Of a DNA stretch of 64,000 nt, positions 56,190-64,000 are shown piece by piece (within the stretch, counting starts at the first letter, position 1; each line of letters starts with the position of its first letter). Source of the DNA: Paracoccus sp. S-4012 (GTDB lineage: Bacteria; Pseudomonadota; Alphaproteobacteria; Rhodobacterales; Rhodobacteraceae); contig NZ_WKKA01000001.1 in NCBI RefSeq assembly GCF_009674885.1, positions 248,001 to 312,000 on the forward strand. The letters are read 5' to 3'. A model generated the notes under the pieces. That model saw nothing but the letters and a program-made list of their open reading frames with translations. It was not told the origin of the DNA and searched no databases. The translations under genes were made by a program, and so were the position numbers.

Positions 56190-56879
56190 ATGGCAGGACA
56201 GCCCTTGATCGAGATGCAGGACGTGGCCTTTGGCTATCGCGGCGGCGGCACGCTTCTCGGTGGCATGGAGCTGGCGTTGCAGCCGGGCTCGTTCCATTTC
56301 CTCACCGGCCCGTCCGGTTCGGGCAAGACCACCTTCCTCAAGCTGCTGACCGGGGAACTCACCCCCTCCACCGGCCGCATTACCGCCTTCGGCCGCGACC
56401 TCGCCGAGCTTGGCCGCGACGGCATCGCCGCCCTGCGCCGCCGGATGGGGGTCGTGCACCAGGACCCGCAGTTCCTCGACCACCTGCCGCTGGTCGAGAA
56501 CATCGCTTTGCCGCTGACCGTCGCCCGGCAGCCGGTGGACGTGCCGGCGCTGAAGGGGCTGATGGCCTGGGTCGGGCTGACCGGCCATGCCAAGACCCTG
56601 CCGCCGGCGCTCTCGGGCGGCGAGCGGCAGCGGGCGGCGCTTGCGCGTGCGGTGATCCTGTCGCCCGATCTGGTGCTGGCCGACGAGCCGACCGGCAACC
56701 TCGACGAGGAGATGTCCATGCGCCTGATGCAGCTGCTGGTGGAGCTGAACCGCTCGGGCAAGACGGTGCTGCTGGCCACGCATGACCTGAACCTGATCCG
56801 GGCGCTGAAGCCGATGGTCGCGGCGCGGGTGCTGAGGATCGCGGGCGGGCGGGTGCAGCTGGCGGGGGCGGACCTGTGA
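56190..56879 (+). CDS. ftsE: Cell division ATP-binding protein FtsE
   Basis: 229 residues. ABC ATPase: Walker A GPSGSGKTTFLKLLTG, GVVHQDPQFLDHLPLVENIALPL (Q-loop), signature LSGGERQRAALARAVI, Walker B LVLADEPTGNLDEEM and the His of LLATHDLNLI. With FtsX it controls cell-wall hydrolases at division. It overlaps ftsX by 4 bp (GTGA). Confidence 0.93.
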   Translation: MAGQPLIEMQDVAFGYRGGGTLLGGMELALQPGSFHFLTGPSGSGKTTFLKLLTGELTPSTGRITAFGRDLAELGRDGIAALRRRMGVVHQDPQFLDHLPLVENIALPLTVARQPVDVPALKGLMAWVGLTGHAKTLPPALSGGERQRAALARAVILSPDLVLADEPTGNLDEEMSMRLMQLLVELNRSGKTVLLATHDLNLIRALKPMVAARVLRIAGGRVQLAGADL

Positions 56880-57847
56880 CCCGGCTGGCGCAGGGCCAGC
56901 CGCGTCCCGGCCGGGGGGCGAATCTGCCCAAGATCGGCGCGCTGAACCCCAAGGCGCTGTGGAGCGGCCTCGTTTCGGGCGAGGGCGGGGCGGGTGACCG
57001 CATGGTGCCGCGCACCGGGGCGACGGCGATGCTCGTGCTGCTGACCTCGGGGGCGATGGCCTTCCTCGCGGTCTTTGCGCTCGCGCTGACCTTCGCCACC
57101 GGGCGCCTCGCCGACCGCTGGGCCGAGGGGCTGGCGCGGACCATGACCATCCGCATCACCGCGCCGCAGGACGTGGCCGACGCCGAGGCGCGCCGCGTCC
57201 TCGACATCCTCGCGCAGACGCCGGGCGTGGCCGAGGCCCGCACCGTCTCGCAGGAGGAGATGCAAGAGCTGCTGCTGCCGTGGTTCGGCCCCGACATGCC
57301 GGTGGACGCGCTGCCGATCCCGCGGCTGGTCGAACTCACGCTCGACGGCGGCGGCCCCGACGTGGACAACCTCGAGTTGCGGCTCGAGGGCGAGGTGCCC
57401 GACGCGGTGCTGGACGACCACACCCGCTGGCGCGAGCCGCTGGTCACGGCGGCGACGCGGCTGCGGAGCCTGGGATGGATGTCGCTGGGACTGATCGCGG
57501 TGACGGCGGCGGGGATGATCTCGCTGGCCGCGCAGGCGTCGCTGGCGGCGAATGGCGGCGTGATCCGGGTGCTGCGGCTGATCGGGGCGCGCGACCTCAC
57601 CATCGCCGGGGCCTTCGTGCGGCGCTTCACGCGGCGCGCGGCCTTGGGCGCGCTCGGCGGCGCGCTGCTCGGCATGCTCGCCATCGCCGCGCTGCCGGAC
57701 ATGGATCAGGCGGGGACGTTCCTCACCGGCCTCGGCTTCACCGGCGCGTCCTGGCTCTGGCCGCTGCTGATCCCGGTCTTCGCGGCGGGTATCGCCTTTC
57801 TCGCCACCCGCCGCGCCGCCATCCGCCGCCTGCGCGAGATCCCATGA
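56876..57847 (+). CDS. ftsX: Cell division protein FtsX
   Basis: 323 residues, starting at GTG 56876. Four membrane helices: MLVLLTSGAMAFLAVFALALTFA near residue 45, LGWMSLGLIAVTAAGMISLAAQA near 200, LGALGGALLGMLAIAALP near 263, and WLWPLLIPVFAAGIAFLATRR at the end. The periplasmic domain (~residues 75-190) contains MTIRITAPQDVADAEARRVLDILAQTPGVAEARTV, typical of FtsX. Coupled to ftsE and to plsC at both ends by 4-bp overlaps. Confidence 0.92.
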   Translation: MTRLAQGQPRPGRGANLPKIGALNPKALWSGLVSGEGGAGDRMVPRTGATAMLVLLTSGAMAFLAVFALALTFATGRLADRWAEGLARTMTIRITAPQDVADAEARRVLDILAQTPGVAEARTVSQEEMQELLLPWFGPDMPVDALPIPRLVELTLDGGGPDVDNLELRLEGEVPDAVLDDHTRWREPLVTAATRLRSLGWMSLGLIAVTAAGMISLAAQASLAANGGVIRVLRLIGARDLTIAGAFVRRFTRRAALGALGGALLGMLAIAALPDMDQAGTFLTGLGFTGASWLWPLLIPVFAAGIAFLATRRAAIRRLREIP

Positions 57848-58617
57848 GCGCCGTGCCCCCCGGTCCCCTCGGGCCGCTGACATGGCTGCGGACGATCCTG
57901 TTCTACATCCACATCGCGCTCGCCACGCTGGTCATCGGCCTCTGGGGCCTGCCGCGGGTGCTGCGCGACCGCCGCCATGCGAACCGCGTGGCGACCGTCT
58001 GGCTGCGCTATCTGCTGCGCTGCGCCCGCTGGCATCTCGGCCTCACCTGCGAGGTCCGCGGGCGGGTTCCGGGTGGCGACTGCCTCGTCGCCGCGAAGCA
58101 TCAGAGCTTCTGGGACATCCTGTGTCTCGCCCATGCCTTGCCCGAGCGCGCCTTCATCATGAAGCGGGAGGTTTTGCGGGTGCCGGTCATGGGCGCCTAT
58201 GCCCGCGCGATCGGAAGCATCCCCATCGACCGCAGCCGCGGCGGTGAGGCGATGACGCGGATCGGGGCCGAGGTGCGCGCGGCGATGGCGCGGCCCGAGG
58301 GCCTCGGCCAGCTCATCATCTATCCCGAGGGCACCCGCACCCGTCCGGGCGAGCGCCGCCGCTACAAGCACGGCGTCGCCTCTCTGGCGGGGGCGACGGG
58401 CCTGCCGGTGGTGCCGGTGGCGGTGAACGTGGGCCTCTTCTGGTCCCGCAAGGGCTTCCCGATCCGCTCGGGCCGGTCGGTGATCGAGTTTCTCGACCCT
58501 CTGCCGCCGGAGCTGCGCGGCGAGGCCGTGACTGCGGCGCTGCAGGCGCGGATCGAGCCTGCCTCCGACCGGCTGATGGCCGAGGCGGGATTCGTCGCGC
58601 CGCAGCGTCCGGGCTAG
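57844..58617 (+). CDS. plsC: 1-acyl-sn-glycerol-3-phosphate acyltransferase
   Basis: 257 residues. It acylates lysophosphatidic acid to phosphatidic acid. An N-terminal membrane helix (ILFYIHIALATLVIGLWGLP), catalytic HX4D in AAKHQSFWDIL, and the substrate motif YPEGTRTRPGERRRYKHGVASL, with GLPVVPVAVNVGLFW. Third gene of ftsE-ftsX-plsC (ATGA overlap). Confidence 0.94.
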   Translation: MSAVPPGPLGPLTWLRTILFYIHIALATLVIGLWGLPRVLRDRRHANRVATVWLRYLLRCARWHLGLTCEVRGRVPGGDCLVAAKHQSFWDILCLAHALPERAFIMKREVLRVPVMGAYARAIGSIPIDRSRGGEAMTRIGAEVRAAMARPEGLGQLIIYPEGTRTRPGERRRYKHGVASLAGATGLPVVPVAVNVGLFWSRKGFPIRSGRSVIEFLDPLPPELRGEAVTAALQARIEPASDRLMAEAGFVAPQRPG

Positions 58618-58642
58618 GATCGCAGGCAGCCGGAGCCCTCCC

Positions 58643-59284
58643 ATGAGCCCGCTTCCCCCCTCCGAATCGGTCCTCTTCGCCATCTATCTCGTGGCCATCA
58701 CCGCCGAGGCGATGTCGGGCGCGCTCGCGGCGGGGCGGCGCGACATGGACATCTTCGGGGTGGTGGTCATCGCCTTCGTCGCGGCGCTCGGCGGCGGCAC
58801 AATCCGCGACCTGATCCTCGGCCGCTTCCCGATCGGGTGGACCCAGCACCCGGAATACGTCTACATCGTCATCACCGCCGGGCTTCTGACCACGGTCGTC
58901 GCGCCCTTCATGCAGAATCTGCACCGCATGTTCCTCGTGCTCGACGCGATGGGGCTGGTCGCCTTCTCGCTGATCGGCTGCAGCGTGGCGATGCAGATGG
59001 AGTATGCGACGGTCGTCGTCATCATGGCCGGCATGACCACCGGCATCTGCGGCGGCATCCTGCGCGACGTGCTCTGCGCCCAGGTGCCGGTGGTGTTCCG
59101 GCGCGAGCTCTATGCGAGCGTGTCGCTGGCGGTCTGCGGGCTGTTTCTCGTCCTGCACGCGCAGGGCGTGGACGCGGACCTGAACACCGCGATCAGCTTC
59201 GCCGCCGGGCTGACGCTGCGGCTGCTGGCGATCTGGCGGCGGTGGAGCCTGCCGGTCTTCTCCTACCAGGATCGCTGGGAGTAG
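58643..59284 (+). CDS. TRIC-type (UPF0126) cation channel protein
   Basis: 213 residues. Two repeats of three helices plus a seventh, each repeat having the GG-x2-RD motif: ALGGGTIRDLILGRFPIGW and CGGILRDVLCAQVPVVF. These proteins are trimeric potassium channels in the few cases tested. It starts 25 bp after plsC and may be part of the same run; it is convergent with accA, with 4 bp between stops. Confidence 0.92.
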   Translation: MSPLPPSESVLFAIYLVAITAEAMSGALAAGRRDMDIFGVVVIAFVAALGGGTIRDLILGRFPIGWTQHPEYVYIVITAGLLTTVVAPFMQNLHRMFLVLDAMGLVAFSLIGCSVAMQMEYATVVVIMAGMTTGICGGILRDVLCAQVPVVFRRELYASVSLAVCGLFLVLHAQGVDADLNTAISFAAGLTLRLLAIWRRWSLPVFSYQDRWE

Positions 59285-59288
59285 CGGT

Positions 59289-60251
59289 TCAGGCCGCCAG
59301 CCCCTTCTTGCCCATGTCGAGGAACTTCTGCCGCCGCCTGCGGACCAGCTCCTCGGGCTTGGCGCCCTCCAGCTCGCCAAGCGTCCTTGCGATCGCCTCG
59401 CCCACGGCGGCGATCGTCTCGGGTTTGTGGCGCTGCGCGCCGCCCGCGGGCTCGGGGATGATGCCGTCGATCACGCCCAGCTTGCGCAGGTCCTGCGCCG
59501 TCAGCTTCAGCGCCTCGGCCGCCTCGCGCATCTTCTCGGCGTCCTTCCACAGGATCGAGGCGCAGCCCTCGGGCGAGATCACCGAATAGATCGAATGCTC
59601 CAGCATCAGCACCCGGTCGGCGGTGGCGAAGGCGACCGCGCCGCCCGAGCCGCCCTCGCCGATGATGACCGAGACCAGCGGGACGCCGATCTGCAGGCAT
59701 TTCTGGGTCGAGCGGGCGATCGCCTCGGACTGCCCGCGCTCCTCCGCGCCCTTGCCGGGATAGGCTCCGGGCGTGTCCACCAGCGTCACCACCGGCAGGC
59801 GGAAGCGGTCGGCCATGTCCATCAGCCGGATCGCCTTGCGATAGCCCTCGGGCCGGGCCATGCCGAAGTTGTGGTGGATGCGCGACTTGGTGTCGTCGCC
59901 CTTCTCGTGGCCGATGACCACCACGGGCGCGTCGTTGAACCGCGCCAGCCCGCCCATCACGGCGTGGTCGTCGCCGAAGGTCCGGTCGCCCGCGAGCGGG
60001 GTGTATTCGGTGAACAGCGCCTCGATGTAGTCGCGGCAATGCGGGCGCCGCGGGTGGCGAGCGACCAGCGTCTTCCGCCAGGGGTCGAGGTTCTGGTAGA
60101 TCACGCGAAGCTGATCGGCCGCCTTGAGGTCGAGCGCCGCGGCCTCCTTCTCGACATCGACCGCGCCTTCGCCCTTGCGGGCCATGGCGCGCAGTTCCTC
60201 GGCCTTGCCCTCGATGTCGGCGAGCGGCTTTTCGAAGTCGAGATAGGTCAT
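59289..60251 (-). CDS. accA: Acetyl-CoA carboxylase carboxyltransferase alpha subunit
   Basis: 320 residues from the ATG at 60251. It forms the carboxyltransferase with AccD to make malonyl-Co[90 protein letters not shown] and [33 protein letters not shown] are all family signatures. Divergent from the SugE/Gdx gene. Confidence 0.96.
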   Translation of the reverse strand: MTYLDFEKPLADIEGKAEELRAMARKGEGAVDVEKEAAALDLKAADQLRVIYQNLDPWRKTLVARHPRRPHCRDYIEALFTEYTPLAGDRTFGDDHAVMGGLARFNDAPVVVIGHEKGDDTKSRIHHNFGMARPEGYRKAIRLMDMADRFRLPVVTLVDTPGAYPGKGAEERGQSEAIARSTQKCLQIGVPLVSVIIGEGGSGGAVAFATADRVLMLEHSIYSVISPEGCASILWKDAEKMREAAEALKLTAQDLRKLGVIDGIIPEPAGGAQRHKPETIAAVGEAIARTLGELEGAKPEELVRRRRQKFLDMGKKGLAA

Positions 60252-60363
60252 CGGCGCCCTCAAGCGGTTGCGCGGACTATATGCGGGGGGCGTGGCGGGA
60301 TTGCAACGAAGGCGGGCGCGCGGCGGCTTGCCGCGATGCGGCCGCGGACCTAGACCGGCGGGC

Positions 60364-60411
60364 AGGGGACGGCCCCTCCCGATGCGGGTTCGGATGACCA
60401 GGACGGCCTGG
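60364..60411 (+). promoter_or_regulatory. Candidate guanidine-II (mini-ykkC) riboswitch
   Basis: Two short hairpins with ACGG tetraloops: AGGGG-ACGG-CCCCT (60364-60377) and CCAGG-ACGG-CCTGG (60398-60411), joined by a 20-base linker. The second ends 9 bases before the GGAG ribosome site (60421-60424) of the SugE/Gdx gene. The guanidine-II class is defined by exactly such paired ACGR-loop hairpins in front of guanidinium exporters. The close match in loops, GC closing pairs, spacing and downstream gene makes a chance origin unlikely. No computational covariance search could be run here. Confidence 0.82.
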
Positions 60412-60430
60412 CTCTCGGATGGAGATGCAC

Positions 60431-60751
60431 ATGGCCTGGGTCTGGCTTGTCACCGCGGGACTTTTGGAAATCGTCTGGGCCTTCGCGATGAAGCAGTCGG
60501 CGGGCTTCACCCGGCCGCTGCCGACGGCGGTGATGCTGGTCTCGATGCTTGCCAGCTTCGGGCTGCTGGGTGTCGCCATGCGGAGCCTGCCGCTCGGGAC
60601 CGCCTATACGATCTGGACCGGCATCGGCGCGGTGGGCGCGTTCCTCGTCGGGATCATGGTTCTCGGAGAGGCAGCAACGCCCCTGCGCCTGCTTGCCGGG
60701 GGGCTGATCGTCTCGGGTCTGGTCCTGATGACGCTCTCGACGCCGTCGTGA
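60431..60751 (+). CDS. sugE: SugE/Gdx guanidinium exporter (SMR family)
   Basis: 106 residues from the ATG at 60431; GGAG six bases upstream decides among the three in-frame ATGs. Four helices. [22 protein letters not shown] holds the essential Glu, and [23 protein letters not shown] the Gdx-type G-T-A-Y-x-x-W-T-G-I-G-A signature that separates guanidinium exporters from the QacE-type drug exporters. The preceding two-hairpin leader supports a guanidine-induced exporter. Divergent from accA. Confidence 0.93.
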   Translation: MAWVWLVTAGLLEIVWAFAMKQSAGFTRPLPTAVMLVSMLASFGLLGVAMRSLPLGTAYTIWTGIGAVGAFLVGIMVLGEAATPLRLLAGGLIVSGLVLMTLSTPS

Positions 60752-60808
60752 GGCTTGCGGTGGGGCAGGGCCAGCCGCAGGCTGAGGGCGGTCCCGAGGG
60801 AGCCGCCC

Positions 60809-61111
60809 ATGTCCGCCATCCTGCTGCGCCTGCACCCGCCCCGCCCGACCTTCCCCGCCGACGCCACGGCCGAGGAGTTGTCGGCCATGGAGCGCCACGC
60901 CGCGTGGTGGCAGGGGCTGGCCGACAGCGGCGAGGCGGTGGCAGCCGGGCCGGTGCTGGACCCGGAGGGCGTCTGGGGGCTGGCGATCCTCATCGCCGGG
61001 AGCGAGGCCGCGGCGCTGAGGCGGGTGGAGGATGACCCGGTGATCGTGGCCGGTTTGGGGTTCCGGTATACGGCGGTGGCGATGGGCGGGTTGATCGTCC
61101 GGTCGCGGTGA
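60809..61111 (+). CDS. YCII-related protein
   Basis: 100 residues from the ATG at 60809 with GAGGGAG upstream. The start AILLRLHPPRPTFPADATAEELSAMERHAAWWQGLADSGEAVAAGPVLDPEGVWGLAIL matches the YCII fold, with HPPRP and the Asp/Glu-containing middle. YCII proteins are small dimeric enzymes-like folds; no substrate known. 57 bp after sugE. Confidence 0.85.
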   Translation: MSAILLRLHPPRPTFPADATAEELSAMERHAAWWQGLADSGEAVAAGPVLDPEGVWGLAILIAGSEAAALRRVEDDPVIVAGLGFRYTAVAMGGLIVRSR

Positions 61112-61124
61112 ACGGAGCGACGGT

Positions 61125-61223
61125 GATGCGTGCGAAGCACGCATCCTACGGGTGAAGTCTAGCCCCCCGTGACTCGCCACCCAAGGGACCGACGCGTCGG
61201 AGGGTGCGTGGTTCCCACGCACC
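61125..61223. repeat. Two palindromic repeats between YCII gene and moaE
   Basis: GATGCGTGC/GCACGCATC (61125-61133, 61137-61145) and GGTGCGTGG/CCACGCACC (61203-61211, 61215-61223). The second has the same arms as the second hairpin at 32867-32887, with a different three-base loop. They lie between convergent genes. Between them, 61146-61202 shows nothing else. Confidence 0.75.
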
Positions 61224-61231
61224 GGTGCGCC

Positions 61232-61669
61232 TCACCACCGCCCGAGCGCGTCCTCGTCCTCGTCCTTCGCCGCGACCCACGTTCCCGGTGTCCCGTCCGC
61301 AACGATCTCGCGCTTCCAAAACGGGGCGCGGCTCTTCAGCCAGTCCATCAGGAACTCCGCCGCCTCGAAGGCCGCCCTGCGGTGCGGGGCTGCGGTCGCG
61401 ACCATCATGATCGGCTCGCCGGCCGTCATTGGGCCGGTACGGTGGACGATCTTCCATTCCGTCAGGCCGAACCGCTCCGCCGCCTGCGCGCCGAACGCTT
61501 CGAGCGCGCGTTCGGTCATGCCGGGGTAGTGCTCGATCTCCAGCCCCGCCAGCCGGCCGCCCTCGTCACGCACCAGCCCTGTAAAGCTTACGACCGCCCC
61601 GGCCCCCGCGCCGAAGCCCGCAAGCTCCGCCCCGAGGTCGAACGCGGACTCCTGAACCCGCGCCGCCAT
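61232..61669 (-). CDS. moaE: Molybdopterin synthase catalytic subunit MoaE
   Basis: 145 residues from the ATG at 61669. With MoaD it turns cyclic pyranopterin monophosphate into molybdopterin. GAVVSFTGLVRDEGGRLAGLEIEHYPGM, VHRTGPMTAGEPIMMVATAAPHRRAAFEAAEFLMDWLKSRAPFWKRE contain the catalytic Lys pair. The ATG shares TGATG with the moaD stop. Confidence 0.95.
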   Translation of the reverse strand: MAARVQESAFDLGAELAGFGAGAGAVVSFTGLVRDEGGRLAGLEIEHYPGMTERALEAFGAQAAERFGLTEWKIVHRTGPMTAGEPIMMVATAAPHRRAAFEAAEFLMDWLKSRAPFWKREIVADGTPGTWVAAKDEDEDALGRW

Positions 61670-61923
61670 CAGCCGCCGGTCATCGGCGGGAAGAACGCCA
61701 CCTCGCGCGCGCCCTTGATCGGCGCGTCGAGCGGAGACAGCTCCTGATCCACCGCAACCCGCACTGCGGCCATGTCCGAGAAGGCGGCGGCGTGCCACTC
61801 GTCCTTCGCCGCCAGTTCGCCCACCAGTTCGCGCACGGTGGCGGCGGCGGTCTCGATGCGTTCCTTGGGCACGCCCACCCGCTCGCGCAGCCAGGCGAAA
61901 TACAGCACATCCAGAGTCGTCAT
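61669..61923 (-). CDS. moaD: Molybdopterin synthase sulfur carrier MoaD
   Basis: 84 residues. A ubiquitin-like fold that ends in the Gly-Gly tail (PPMTGG) that carries the thiocarboxylate sulfur. The start LDVLYFAWLRERVGVPKERIE is typical. It is coupled to pgsA (4-bp overlap) and moaE (1-bp overlap). Confidence 0.94.
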   Translation of the reverse strand: MTTLDVLYFAWLRERVGVPKERIETAAATVRELVGELAAKDEWHAAAFSDMAAVRVAVDQELSPLDAPIKGAREVAFFPPMTGG

Positions 61924-62543
61924 CGCGGCTCCCTCAGCCAGGGCAGGGCCTTGCGGAAATAATCCCAACCCGTGATCGCCGTCAGCCCTGCCGCGATCCA
62001 GATCAGCGCCAGCCCGAGATGGGTGGCAAGGGCGGCCCAGCTCGCGGACCAGGGCAGGCCGACCTGCCCCACCCGCGGCGGACGGCCGAACTCGACATAG
62101 GCAAGCCCGGTCCCGAGAAACAGCACCGAGATCGCCACCATCTGCGCCGTGGTCTTCCATTTGGAAAGCTGCGTCACCTTCAGCTTGCCCGCATCCGCGC
62201 CGAGAAACTCGCGCAGGCCCGAGACGAACACCTCGCGGAAGAGGATCACCGTCACCGGGATGATGAGCCAGGGGTTCATGCCCGAATAGCCGGTGATGAC
62301 CACGAGCGCGATGATGACCATCGCCTTGTCGGCGATCGGGTCCATGGCGGCGCCGAAGCGGCTCTCCTGACCCCAGGCACGGGCCACGCGGCCGTCGATC
62401 CAGTCGGTCGCGGCCGCGACAAGAAACAGCGCGAGCGCCGCCCAGTCGGCCCATGGCCGCCAGAAGAAGAGGAACATCAGCGGCACGCCCGGCGCGGCGA
62501 GGAGCCGCAGCACGGTCAGCACATTGGGGAGGTTCCAGCGCAT
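61920..62543 (-). CDS. pgsA: Phosphatidylglycerophosphate synthase
   Basis: 207 residues. CDP-alcohol phosphatidyltransferase with the diagnostic DG-x2-AR-x8-G-x3-D-x3-D motif: DWIDGRVARAWGQESRFGAAMDPIADK. It makes phosphatidylglycerophosphate from CDP-diacylglycerol. The start MRWNLPNVLTVLRLLAAPGVPLMFLF is typical. In Rhodobacteraceae the order uvrC-pgsA-moaD-moaE is common; here an MFS gene lies between uvrC and pgsA. Confidence 0.95.
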   Translation of the reverse strand: MRWNLPNVLTVLRLLAAPGVPLMFLFFWRPWADWAALALFLVAAATDWIDGRVARAWGQESRFGAAMDPIADKAMVIIALVVITGYSGMNPWLIIPVTVILFREVFVSGLREFLGADAGKLKVTQLSKWKTTAQMVAISVLFLGTGLAYVEFGRPPRVGQVGLPWSASWAALATHLGLALIWIAAGLTAITGWDYFRKALPWLREPR

Positions 62544-62588
62544 GGCCGCAAGGTAAGTGTCCGCCGCGGGAAGGGGAAGGGGCGCGCG

Positions 62589-63782
62589 TCAGGCGGGATG
62601 CGCTGCCGGTGCGCGGTCGCGGATGCCCAGCATCAGCGGCAGGGCAAGCGCATAGACCGCCGCCGCGGCCAGCCAGACCGTGCCGAAGAAGGCGTCCCGC
62701 GTCAGCATGTAGATCCCGGTGAAGAACAGCGGCCCGGCGACGGCGGTCAGACTGCCGAGACTCGCCAGCACGCCCTGCAGCTGCCCCTGATGCGCGGCGT
62801 CCACCTTGGCGGTGATGAGCGCCTGGAAGGCCGGAAAGCCGATCCCGCCCAAGGCGAAGGCGGGCGCGAGCGCGAAGAGCAGCCAGCCCTGCGAGGCGAA
62901 GGCGATGGCGACGATCCCGGTGATTTCGAAACCGGCGCCGAGCAGCATGGAGCGCCGCTCTCGCAGCCGGGCGACGATCGGGCCGGTCAGGAAGATCTGC
63001 GCGGCGGCATGGCAGAGGCCGAAGGCCGCCAGCGACAGCCCGATCATGGTCATGTCCCAGCCGTAGCGGTCGGCGCCGTAAAGCACCCAGACCGAGCCGT
63101 AGACCTGCCCGACGAAGTAGAGGATCATGTTGATCGCCAGCAGCGGCACGAGCGCGCGGAAGCGCAGCGCCCAGACCAGCGGCAGGAACGGGTTCAGCGC
63201 CTTGGCCTCGAACCGGAGCCCGCGGTCGCTCGGCCGCGATTCGGGCAGCACGAGAACCGCCACTAACGCGTTCAGCCCGTTCAGCGCCGCCGCCAGCAGG
63301 AAGGGCGCGCGAACCCAGGCGTCGCCCAGCACGCCGCCCAGCGCCGGGCCGATGATGAAGCCGATCCCGAACATCGCGTGGAAATAGCCGAAGCGACGGG
63401 CGCGCTCCTCTTCGGGGGTGATGTCGGTGATGTAGGCCGTAGCCACCGCCATGTTCGCCGCCGTCGCGCCGGCGATGGCGCGGCCGAGAAAGAGCATCCA
63501 CAACTCGGGCGCGAAGGCCATGAACAGATAGTCGATCGCTGCCCCCGCGAGCGAGCCGATCAGCACCGGCCGCCGACCGTAGCGGTCGCTGAGGACGCCC
63601 AGCACCGGCGCACACAGGAACTGCATCGCCGCGTAGAGCGCGATGAGCCCGCCATAGGCCAGCGTGATATCGCCCGCATGCGCCACCTCGCGCAGCAGCG
63701 AGGGCAGGATCGGCATGATCAGCCCGATACCGATGGCGTCCAGCGTCACCGTGGCGAGGATGATGAGCAGCGGGCGCGGCAT
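62589..63782 (-). CDS. TetA-type (TCR/Tet) MFS transporter
   Basis: 397 residues, 12 predicted helices. ATVTLDAIGIGLIMPILPSLLREV and the loop 2-3 motif LGVLSDRYGRRPVLIGSLAGAAIDYLFMA, with GRAIAGATAANMAVATAYITDITP, are typical of the TCR/Tet subfamily. This is the family of tetracycline efflux pumps, but the sequence alone does not show that tetracycline is the substrate. It lies between uvrC and pgsA on the same strand. Confidence 0.88.
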   Translation of the reverse strand: MPRPLLIILATVTLDAIGIGLIMPILPSLLREVAHAGDITLAYGGLIALYAAMQFLCAPVLGVLSDRYGRRPVLIGSLAGAAIDYLFMAFAPELWMLFLGRAIAGATAANMAVATAYITDITPEEERARRFGYFHAMFGIGFIIGPALGGVLGDAWVRAPFLLAAALNGLNALVAVLVLPESRPSDRGLRFEAKALNPFLPLVWALRFRALVPLLAINMILYFVGQVYGSVWVLYGADRYGWDMTMIGLSLAAFGLCHAAAQIFLTGPIVARLRERRSMLLGAGFEITGIVAIAFASQGWLLFALAPAFALGGIGFPAFQALITAKVDAAHQGQLQGVLASLGSLTAVAGPLFFTGIYMLTRDAFFGTVWLAAAAVYALALPLMLGIRDRAPAAHPA

Positions 63783-63888
63783 GGGGCGGGGTCCGAGCGG
63801 TCCCGCGGGCCGGGACCTGAGGCTGCGGCATCTAGCCGCAGGCGGTCGCGCTGTCTATCGCGACGATGCGTCCGCCGAAGGTGTTGCC

Positions 63889-64000
63889 TCACCCCTTCTC
63901 ATGAAAATGGTCATGCACCTTCTTCGCCATGCTGGCGCTGATCCCCTCCACCGCCAGCAACTCCGCCACGCTCGCCCGCGACACCGCCTTGGCGCTGCCG
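63889..64000 (-). CDS. uvrC: UvrC C-terminal fragment
   Basis: Only the last 36 residues are in the window: GSAKAVSRASVAELLAVEGI then SASMAKKVHDHFHEKG and TGA at 63891-63889. This is the C-terminal helix-hairpin-helix of excinuclease subunit C, which helps it bind DNA near the lesion. The rest of the gene lies beyond the right edge. The neighbourhood (MFS, pgsA, moaD, moaE) supports the call. Confidence 0.82.
   Translation of the reverse strand, partial: GSAKAVSRASVAELLAVEGISASMAKKVHDHFHEKG

Noticed and set aside
62589..63782. Tetracycline resistance gene
   Set aside because: Family membership alone does not show resistance, and there are no mobile-element signs around it.

Overview
This window is chromosomal DNA of a high-GC alphaproteobacterium, most likely a member of the Rhodobacterales (Rhodobacteraceae/Paracoccaceae). 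The clues are several gene groups that I associate with that order: glnB-glnA, short-form HisG with HisZ, uvrC/pgsA/moaD/moaE, a DUF4175 (TIGR02302) protein behind lysA, an MJ0042 zinc-ribbon protein divergent from ftsEX, DUF1127, and a 'GGATATTT...GACAGAAGAAG' intergenic repeat. Nearly all of it is housekeeping DNA with tight gene packing and many 1-20 bp overlaps. No prophage, insertion sequence, rRNA operon or CRISPR array is visible; the only tRNA seen is tRNA-Leu(UAG).

Layout: 0-4 kb carries a leftward pyrC-pyrE pair, dnaB, and two small-molecule transporter genes (the second cut by the window edge). 4-11 kb holds gap, an orphan fliG, a sulfotransferase-like gene with purB, and glnB-glnA, all leftward. 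11-14 kb is rightward: nnrD (NAD(P)HX repair), tRNA-Leu and trigger factor. 14-18 kb is leftward: a MazEF-type toxin-antitoxin pair with a visible promoter/operator, a YihY-family membrane protein with an unknown membrane neighbour, and the ribosomal operon rpsF-rpsR-rplI. 18-25 kb has yceI, an agmatinase-family gene next to prfA, a divergent pair resembling the two halves of MnmC, msrA and prmA. 25-31 kb has rsmE, ubiA, a large OmpA-family protein with a coiled-coil partner, and folD.

30.7-38 kb contains scattered histidine genes on the minus strand (hisA; hisB-hisH; hisS-hisZ-hisG) interrupted by plus-strand genes, including zapA. 38-45 kb has a type I secretion ATPase/adaptor pair, a class A penicillin-binding protein and a polyprenyl diphosphate synthase. 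45-52.8 kb has a TrmN6-like methyltransferase, an acetoacetyl-CoA reductase, an EAL protein, tag, a TlpA-like thioredoxin, and the coupled argH / small lipoprotein / small membrane protein / lysA / DUF4175 operon. 55-64 kb has ftsE-ftsX-plsC, a TRIC-type channel, accA, a SugE/Gdx exporter, a YCII protein, moaE, moaD, pgsA, an MFS exporter and the end of uvrC.

The clearest regulatory signal is a two-hairpin leader just before the SugE/Gdx gene. Both hairpins have ACGG loops, the arrangement of a guanidine-II (mini-ykkC) riboswitch, and the exporter has Gdx-type motifs, so this looks like a guanidinium-sensing and efflux unit. Other points of interest are an extragenic repeat that forms part of the coding sequence of the DUF4175 protein, palindromic extragenic repeats at several gene junctions (one of which supplies the hisH stop codon), an orphan FliG, and an Arg/Asp/Gly repeat tail on ribosomal protein bS6. 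Nothing here is convincingly a completely new system.
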